Part shown: positions 58,312-64,000 of the stretch, in pieces
How the letters are laid out: each line of letters starts with the position of its first letter
Numbering within the stretch: position 1 is the stretch's first letter
Notes under the pieces: generated by a model
Database searches by the model: none
What the model was told of the DNA's origin: nothing
The model's input: the letters and a program-made list of their open reading frames with translations, nothing else
Position numbers and translations under genes: made by a program
NCBI RefSeq assembly: GCF_014205165.1
Contig: NZ_JACHMZ010000001.1
Coordinates: 3,702,501 to 3,766,500, forward strand
DNA from: Micromonospora carbonacea
Lineage (GTDB): Bacteria > Actinomycetota > Actinomycetes > Mycobacteriales > Micromonosporaceae
DNA: 64,000 nt
Direction: 5' to 3'

Positions 58312-59871
58312 ATGAGACGACCAGTCCCACTGCGACTCCACGCGGCCGTGGCCGCGACGGTCATCGGTGCCGCGATCTGCGTGGCGCTGCCGACGCCCCA
58401 GGCGTCGGCAGCGACCGGCGGCGTGACCGGCTACGCGACCCAGAACGGCGGGACCACCGGCGGCGCGGGCGGGCAGACGGTGCGGGCCACCACCGGGACC
58501 GCGATCCACACGGCGCTGTGCACCCGGGCCAGCAGCAGCACCCCGATCATCATCCAGGTCGAGGGGACCATCAACCACGGCAACACCGCCAAGGTCTCCG
58601 GCAACAGCTGCAACACCAACGCCGGCCTGATCGAGCTCAAGCAGATCAGCAACGTCACGATCGTCGGCGTCGGCAGCGGGGCCGTCTTCGACCAGCTCGG
58701 CATCCACATCCGCGACTCCAGCAACATCATCATCCAGAACGTGACCGTCCGGAACGTCAAGAAGTCGGGCTCGCCCACCTCCAATGGCGGCGACGCCATC
58801 GGCATGGAGAGCACCGTCCGCAACGTCTGGGTCGACCACGTCACCCTGGAGGCCTCCGGCGGTGAGGCGGAGGGCTTCGACGGCCTGTTCGACATGAAGG
58901 ACAACGTGCAGTACGTGACGCTGTCCTACAGCATCCTGCGCAACTCCGGCCGTGGTGGCCTGGTCGGCTCCAGCGAGAGCGACCTGGGGAACAACTACAT
59001 CACGTTCCACCACAACCTGTACGAGAACCTCGACTCGCGCGCGCCGCTGCTGCGCGGCGCCACGGCCCACATGTACAACAACTCGTACGTCAACCTGCGC
59101 GAGTCCGGCATCAACTCCCGGGCCGGCGCGAAGGCCAAGGTGGAGAACAACTACTTCAAGGACTCCAAGGACGTCCTGGGCACCTTCTACACCAACGAGC
59201 GCGGCACCTGGCAGGTCGCCGGCAACATCTTCGACAACGTGACCTGGTCCAGCCCCGGCAACGAGAACTACCCCGCCGGGCCGAACCCGACCTCCACCAC
59301 CACCGTCACCATCCCCTACTCCTACCGCCTCGACGGGGCCAGCTGCGTGCCCAACCTGGTGCGCCAGACGGCCGGGGCCAACAAGGGCCTCCAGGTGTCC
59401 GACGGCAGCTGCACGCCGCAGACCCCGGCCCCGACCACGCCCGCGCCGACCACCCCGACCCCCGGGCCGACCACCCCGACGCCGGGGCCGACCAACCCGG
59501 GCGGGACGAACCTCAGCCTCGGGGCCGGCGCGGACGGCTCCAGCAAGGCCGACGGCAGCAGCTACGGCAACGTGCTGGACGGCAACCTGGGCACCTACTG
59601 GTCGCCGTCCGGCTCCACCGGCCGGATCTCGGTCAAGTGGGACGCCGCCGTCCGGGTCGGCTCGGTGAACATCCGCGAGGCCTCCGGCGCGACCGGCGTC
59701 ATCCGTTCCTGGCGGCTGGTCAACAACGACACCGGGGCGGTCCTCGCCTCGGGCAGCAACGGGGTGGGCGTCGTGTCCTTCAGCCCCACCTCGCTGAAAA
59801 AGATCAACCTGGAGATCACCGGCGCGACCGGCACGCCGCGGGTCGCCGAGTTCGAGACGTACGCCGGCTGA
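58312..59871 (+). CDS. Secreted pectate lyase (PL1) with C-terminal F5/8-type module
   Basis: Protein of 519 aa. The signal peptide ends near QASA-A. The PL1 right-handed beta helix (about 35-345) has VWVDHVTL, EGFDGLFDMKDNVQYVTLSYSIL, and the catalytic Arg in NLDSRAPLLRG. A Thr-Pro linker (about 355-395) leads to a discoidin/F5/8-type carbohydrate-binding module (about 400-519, LGTYWSPSG, VNIREASG). It cleaves polygalacturonate by beta-elimination outside the cell. The strong LacI-type operator upstream implies induction by plant sugars. A perfect hairpin follows. Confidence 0.93.
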   Translation: MRRPVPLRLHAAVAATVIGAAICVALPTPQASAATGGVTGYATQNGGTTGGAGGQTVRATTGTAIHTALCTRASSSTPIIIQVEGTINHGNTAKVSGNSCNTNAGLIELKQISNVTIVGVGSGAVFDQLGIHIRDSSNIIIQNVTVRNVKKSGSPTSNGGDAIGMESTVRNVWVDHVTLEASGGEAEGFDGLFDMKDNVQYVTLSYSILRNSGRGGLVGSSESDLGNNYITFHHNLYENLDSRAPLLRGATAHMYNNSYVNLRESGINSRAGAKAKVENNYFKDSKDVLGTFYTNERGTWQVAGNIFDNVTWSSPGNENYPAGPNPTSTTTVTIPYSYRLDGASCVPNLVRQTAGANKGLQVSDGSCTPQTPAPTTPAPTTPTPGPTTPTPGPTNPGGTNLSLGAGADGSSKADGSSYGNVLDGNLGTYWSPSGSTGRISVKWDAAVRVGSVNIREASGATGVIRSWRLVNNDTGAVLASGSNGVGVVSFSPTSLKKINLEITGATGTPRVAEFETYAG

Positions 59872-59904
59872 CGCCGCGCCGCGCGGCGGCGACGGCGGCA
59901 CGCG

Positions 59905-59947
59905 CGCCGAAGGCCACCTCCCGTCCCGGGGGAGGTGGCCTTCGGCG
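59905..59947. terminator. 18-bp perfect hairpin, bidirectional terminator
   Basis: CGCCGAAGGCCACCTCCC (59905-59922) pairs perfectly with 59930-59947 over a 7-nt loop, midway between the convergent pectate lyase and GH43 genes. Confidence 0.75.
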
Positions 59948-59968
59948 GTGGCCGGTCGGCCCCGGTCG

Positions 59969-62900
59969 CTACTTCTTGACGACCTTCGCCGTCTCCTTCG
60001 ACGTGGCCGTGCCGGGTTGCAGGTCCGAGCGGGTGGCCGTCACCCGCACGGAGAGCCGGTACCCGACGTCGGCGGCCTTCGGCACGTACGTCCTGCCGGT
60101 GGCCCCGGCGATGACCTTGCCGCCGCGCAGCCACTGGTAGGAGAAGGTGAGCTTCTTCTCGTCCCACCGGCCCGGGTCGGCGGTGAGGGTCCTGCCGACC
60201 TTGGCCGTCCCGCTGATCGACGGGAGCGTGGTGGCCTCGGCGGGGTCGCCCAGCGCCGGCACGTTGAGGGCCCGCTCGCGGCTGACGTTGCCGGCCACGT
60301 CGTACGCCCGGTAGCGGATCACGTGGGCGCAGCTGTCGATCCGGGCCGGGGCCAGGTACGGCTGCCAGGCGCCCTTGTCGATCCGGTACTCGATGCGGGC
60401 CACGCCGGAGTCGACGTCGCTGGCGTTGACCACGAACTTGCGCTCCACCAGGTACGCCTGCACTGTCGGGGCGGTCTCGTCCACCTTGACCGACAGCGAC
60501 CACACGTCGCTCCAGAAGAGGTTGACGCCCTGGGCCCGGTAGTCGACGCGGTGGCCGCCCGCCGGCAGGTCCACCGGCTCGCGGTACGGGAACCAGCCGC
60601 CGCCGTCGAGCTGGTACTCGACCAGCCTCACCTGGTCGCCGGCGGTGACGGTCAGGGCGGCGTCCGCGCCGTACCACCCGTCGGCCCCCGCGTCGGAGAC
60701 CGTCGCCTTCGGCTGCCCGCCCTCGTAGCGCAGCGGGTCGATGCCGCCCAGCGTCGGGACGACCTTCCTGATGCCGCCGTCGGTGTCGAAGTACAGCCGG
60801 TCGATCGTGGTCTCCCGGTGCGTGCCGTCCCCGCCCGGGATCCCGAACCGGTGGTACGCGATGTACCAGTCGTCGGTGCCCGGCACCTGGAGGATCGAGT
60901 GGTGGCCGGTGCCGAGGATGCCCTGGCTCGGGTCCTTGGTGAGGATCTCCCCCCTGGCGGTGAACGGCCCCAGCGGGCTCGTGCCCGTGCCGTAGCCGAC
61001 CCGGTAGTTCTCGCTGCCGGTGTCGTCGATGGACCAGGACAGGTAGTAGGTCCCGGCGCGCTTGTGCAGGAACAGGCCCTCGCGGAAGTCCGTGAGGCCG
61101 GTCAGCCGCACCCGCTTGGCGACGTCGTAGGAGACCATGTCGTCGTTGAGCGGGACCACGTACGGGGTGCCGTTGCCCCAGTAGAGGTAGCTCTGCCCGT
61201 CGTCGTCGGTGAAGACCGCCGGGTCGATCTGCTGGGCGCCGTCGTAGTCGGCCTTGCTCACCAGCGGCTTGCCGATGGGGTCGACGAACGGCCCGAGCGG
61301 CGAGTCGGCGACGGCGACGCCGATGTTCTGCTGTGCCGAGAAGTAGAAGTAGTACCTGCCGTTCTTCTCGATCGCGGCGGGCGCCCAGGCGTTGCTGTCG
61401 GCCCAGGTGATGTCCGGCCCGAGGTCGAGGATCGTGTCGTGCCCGGTCCAGTCGACCAGGTTGCGGCTCGACCAGACGGTGAACTTCGAGCTGCCCCAGC
61501 CGGGGAAGCCGTCGGTGGTGGCGTAGATGTAGTAGGTGTCGCCGAACCGCACGATGTTCGGGTCGGCGTTGAAGCCGGGCAGCACCGGCGAGCGCATCTG
61601 CACCGTGCGCACGGTCCACTCGCGGGTCGCCCCGGCCGCGCTGGTCACGGTGACCGTCACCGGCTGCGAGTGGTCCCGCGCCCCGGTGGGCGTCACCGTC
61701 GAGGTCGGCGCGACCACGTACGTCGGGGCGAGGGCCGTCACGTCGGTGCCCGGCTTGACCGGCAGCGTGATGGTGCTGCTGGCGGCGTCGACGATCGCGG
61801 GGACCTTGAGGCTGTCGAGCTGCACCGACACGACGCTGGTGCCGTTGGAGCCCAGCGCGGCGACCTCGCCGTCGGTGAGCGCCCGGTTGTAGAGGGAGAA
61901 GTCGCGCACCCGGCCCTTGAGGTACCTGTCGGCGGCGTACTGGGAGCGGCCGATGTAGTTGGCCGTGGTCCGGCCGCCGCCGATGTCGCCGGGGCGGTGG
62001 GTCAGGCCGGTCTTCTCGGCGACCCGCACCCCGTCGAGGTAGATCCGGGCGGTGCCGGCCGAGTTCAGGGTGTACGTGAGGGTCTTCCACACGCCCCGGG
62101 GGACGGCGCTGCCCCCGGTGACGGTCTGCTCGCCGGTCCAGTTGCCGAGGCTGATCGAGGTCCGGTAGTTGTTGCCGGTGGTGAACAGGTAGCCGTTGCC
62201 GACGCCTGCGGAGTCGGTGTTGCCCAGACCCCAGACGAAGTACGGCGTCGCCTGGTCGGTGGCCATGTTGACGTCCATCGACACGGTGATCTCGTCGAGG
62301 CCCGCCATGATGTCGTCGGGCAGGGCCACGTGGCCGTTGGTGCCGCCGAGGGCGAGGCTGCCGTCCCGCCAGCTCGCGTCGCCGGCCAGCTTCGCGTCGT
62401 AGCCGTTACCGGAGTCGTCGGTGACGGTGGTGCCGCCGGCCTGGTCGAGCGCGTAGTGGGCGACGACGCCATCGGCGTTGGCGCGCACCGGCGGCGGCGC
62501 GTCGTTGAGGGCGTCCAGCTCCTTCTTCGTGACCGGGATGACGGTGCCGTGCCGGGGGCTGGCGGGCAGGTCGTAGGAGGCCGGCACCTTCCAGTCCGGG
62601 TGCTCCAGGTCGTCGGCGCCCAGCGGGATGTAGCCCCGGCCGCCGTACTCGTCGACGAACAGGTAGTACTTCGAGCCGGAGGTGTCGCCGGGGTTGGCCT
62701 TGAAGACCGTGGGACCCTCGACGGCGGAGGTGCCGGCGTCGCGGCCGATGCACGAGTCGAGCACCGCCCAGGAGGGCTTGCCGGGCAGGTCGACGGCGGT
62801 CAGCGAGGGCGACTTCTCCTGGATGATGTCGGAGCAGCCGGTGCCGCCGCCGCCCTCGTCCTTGGTGAACCGGTAGTAGGTGTCGCCCTCCCGGATCACC

Positions 62901-64000
62901 GTGGAGTCGATGCGCGAGTCGCCCGGGTCCTGCCAGATCGTCGGCTGGCTGAACGTGACGAAGTCGCGGGTCGTCGCGGCGAGCATCCGGTTGTACGTGT
63001 TGCCGGTGTGGTTCGGGTCGTTCTCGGCGTAGAGCTTCGAGGCCCAGAAGACGAGGTACTCGCCCCGGGCGGCGTCCCAGTACGCCTCCGGCGCCCAGGT
63101 GTTGCCGGCGGCGGGCGGGGAGACCAGGACGTGCCGCTGCTCCGACCAGTTCACCAGGTCGGTGGACTCCCAGACCTCCAGGTAGCGGCTGCCCTGGCGC
63201 TGGGCGACGTCCCAGTTGCCGTTGCGGCCGATGGACAGGTCGGTGGCGATGAGGAAGAACCGGTCCCCCTCCGGGCTGCGGATCAGGAACGGGTCCCGCA
63301 GGCCCAGCGTGCCGAACGTCGACTCCAGCTTCGGCTGGCCGCCGTTGACCTCGGTCCACCGCAGCGCGTTGTTGCCCTGGCTGGCCGCGAAGTAGATCTT
63401 CTCCCCCGCGATGGAGTTGCCGGTGAAGTAGCTGAAGGCGTAGCCGGCGTAGGGGGCGGCCTCGGGCAGCTCGCGGACGGTCAGCTCGATGGCCCGCTCG
63501 GCGGTGGCCGTGCCGACGGTGACGGTCGCGGTCACGGTGACCCTGACGTCGCCGGCCCCGTGCGCGGGGCGCTTGACGACACCGTCGGGGCTGACGACGT
63601 CCGGGCGGGCGGAGCGCCAGGCGACGGTCGCGCCGTTGCTCCCGGTGCTCGGCATGGTCAGGTTGCCGCGCACGTCGCCGGCGTTCACGAGCGAGAGGGC
63701 GGCGGCAGCCGCGGCGGCCCGCGTCTGGTCGGTCTCGTTGGGCAGGACGGTGGCGGTGAACGCCTTGGTGTCGCTGCTGCCGCCCCGGCTCACGGTCGCG
63801 GTGAGGGTGACCGTGGCGGGCCCGTCGGCGGGGGCCGGGCGGGTCACCTCGCCGGTCGCGCTGACGGTGCCCGGCGCGCTGGAGGACCAGGCGATCGCCG
63901 AGCCGTACGTGCCGGTGCCGGGCAGGGTGAGCCTGCCGGTCACGGCCGACAGGTCGCCCAGGTCGAGGGCGGCGGTGTCGGCGGCGACGCGGGTGGCGTC
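59969..64000 (-). CDS. Giant secreted multidomain glycosidase with two GH43 propellers (5' end outside window)
   Basis: At least 1343 aa; the frame is open to the right edge, so the signal peptide is missing. Order from the N-side: two bacterial Ig-like repeats (to about 63470), a first GH43-like five-bladed propeller (63450-62490; LGLRDPFLI, DSRIDSTVI, AVEGPTVF), a LamG-type module (62470-61850), an Ig-like linker, a second GH43 (61580-60720; NADPNIVRF, QIDPAVFTDDDG, FREGLFLHK), then beta-rich modules and a C-terminal SISGTAKVGRTL repeat domain. GH43 enzymes are arabinanases, arabinofuranosidases and xylosidases. With the pectate lyase next to it, arabinan or pectin side chains are a probable target. 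Confidence 0.92.
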   Translation of the reverse strand, partial: DATRVAADTAALDLGDLSAVTGRLTLPGTGTYGSAIAWSSSAPGTVSATGEVTRPAPADGPATVTLTATVSRGGSSDTKAFTATVLPNETDQTRAAAAAAALSLVNAGDVRGNLTMPSTGSNGATVAWRSARPDVVSPDGVVKRPAHGAGDVRVTVTATVTVGTATAERAIELTVRELPEAAPYAGYAFSYFTGNSIAGEKIYFAASQGNNALRWTEVNGGQPKLESTFGTLGLRDPFLIRSPEGDRFFLIATDLSIGRNGNWDVAQRQGSRYLEVWESTDLVNWSEQRHVLVSPPAAGNTWAPEAYWDAARGEYLVFWASKLYAENDPNHTGNTYNRMLAATTRDFVTFSQPTIWQDPGDSRIDSTVIREGDTYYRFTKDEGGGGTGCSDIIQEKSPSLTAVDLPGKPSWAVLDSCIGRDAGTSAVEGPTVFKANPGDTSGSKYYLFVDEYGGRGYIPLGADDLEHPDWKVPASYDLPASPRHGTVIPVTKKELDALNDAPPPVRANADGVVAHYALDQAGGTTVTDDSGNGYDAKLAGDASWRDGSLALGGTNGHVALPDDIMAGLDEITVSMDVNMATDQATPYFVWGLGNTDSAGVGNGYLFTTGNNYRTSISLGNWTGEQTVTGGSAVPRGVWKTLTYTLNSAGTARIYLDGVRVAEKTGLTHRPGDIGGGRTTANYIGRSQYAADRYLKGRVRDFSLYNRALTDGEVAALGSNGTSVVSVQLDSLKVPAIVDAASSTITLPVKPGTDVTALAPTYVVAPTSTVTPTGARDHSQPVTVTVTSAAGATREWTVRTVQMRSPVLPGFNADPNIVRFGDTYYIYATTDGFPGWGSSKFTVWSSRNLVDWTGHDTILDLGPDITWADSNAWAPAAIEKNGRYYFYFSAQQNIGVAVADSPLGPFVDPIGKPLVSKADYDGAQQIDPAVFTDDDGQSYLYWGNGTPYVVPLNDDMVSYDVAKRVRLTGLTDFREGLFLHKRAGTYYLSWSIDDTGSENYRVGYGTGTSPLGPFTARGEILTKDPSQGILGTGHHSILQVPGTDDWYIAYHRFGIPGGDGTHRETTIDRLYFDTDGGIRKVVPTLGGIDPLRYEGGQPKATVSDAGADGWYGADAALTVTAGDQVRLVEYQLDGGGWFPYREPVDLPAGGHRVDYRAQGVNLFWSDVWSLSVKVDETAPTVQAYLVERKFVVNASDVDSGVARIEYRIDKGAWQPYLAPARIDSCAHVIRYRAYDVAGNVSRERALNVPALGDPAEATTLPSISGTAKVGRTLTADPGRWDEKKLTFSYQWLRGGKVIAGATGRTYVPKAADVGYRLSVRVTATRSDLQPGTATSKETAKVVKK

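Noticed and set aside
1..64000. tRNA, rRNA and riboswitch genes
   Set aside because: I found no cloverleaf, no rRNA-like sequence and no recognisable riboswitch core by reading. Short or divergent ones could be missed without a covariance search.

Overview
The window is very GC-rich, with G or C at nearly every third codon position. Operons are tight, with ATGA or GTGA start/stop overlaps, and start codons are often GTG or TTG. Many proteins have Tat, Sec or lipoprotein signals. This fits an actinomycete. Two copies of a hairpin-containing repeat (43021-43077 and 52791-52840), of a kind I associate with Micromonospora and relatives, point to Micromonosporaceae. I see no tRNA, rRNA, CRISPR, transposase, integrase or phage gene.

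Region 1 (1-23546) looks like a natural-product locus. A siderophore-type ABC ATPase enters from the left edge. An AMP-forming ligase and a FOXRED2-like flavoprotein run left. From a 63-bp divergent promoter, an MIO-type aromatic ammonia-lyase/aminomutase, a second FOXRED2-like flavoprotein, an FMN 2-hydroxyacid oxidase, a P450 and a cation/proton antiporter run right, mostly overlapping. Next come a two-component system, an ATP-grasp ligase, and two tandem NRPS proteins (C-remnant/A/PCP/C) that are mosaic duplicates. A DUF6194 gene and a TioE-type double-MerR regulator close the region. The MIO enzyme carries a His-Leu pair typical of tyrosine-selective members, so a tyrosine-derived building block is a reasonable guess. 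The product is unknown to me.

Region 2 (23683-32355) is a compact divergent cluster: GTP cyclohydrolase II, RibD-type reductase, a PTPS-like T-fold protein missing its catalytic residues, Zn-type dehydrogenase, GT4 glycosyltransferase, methyltransferase and a flippase-like membrane protein on one side; a CDP-alcohol phosphatidyltransferase and a membrane sulfatase/LtaS-like protein on the other. It suggests a GTP-derived pyrimidine or pterin compound that is modified and linked to a membrane lipid. Beside it, 32888-35192 is a GntR / alkylglycerol-monooxygenase-like / lysoplasmalogenase operon that suggests ether-lipid turnover.

Region 3 (35664-49998) is a carbohydrate catabolic locus. It holds a TIM-barrel hydrolase, YciI-like protein, regulator, SDR, a TPP-dependent E1 alpha/beta pair without E2/E3, an enolase-superfamily acid-sugar dehydratase, a rhamnose-mutarotase-like protein, an ABC sugar importer, a Gfo/Idh oxidoreductase, an M20 amidohydrolase and a lactonase-like amidohydrolase. 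A deoxy-sugar or sugar-acid substrate is likely.

Region 4 (50078-64000) holds PhoD phosphatase, a lipid kinase, an FMN reductase, a Tat-exported amidase with a small coupled partner, a DUF1996 secreted protein, a one-domain voltage-gated ion channel with a calcium-loop-like tail, a pectate lyase with a carbohydrate-binding module, and a very large protein with two GH43 domains that runs off the right edge. Two LacI-type palindromes (55835, 58147) suggest sugar-responsive control of the secreted genes.
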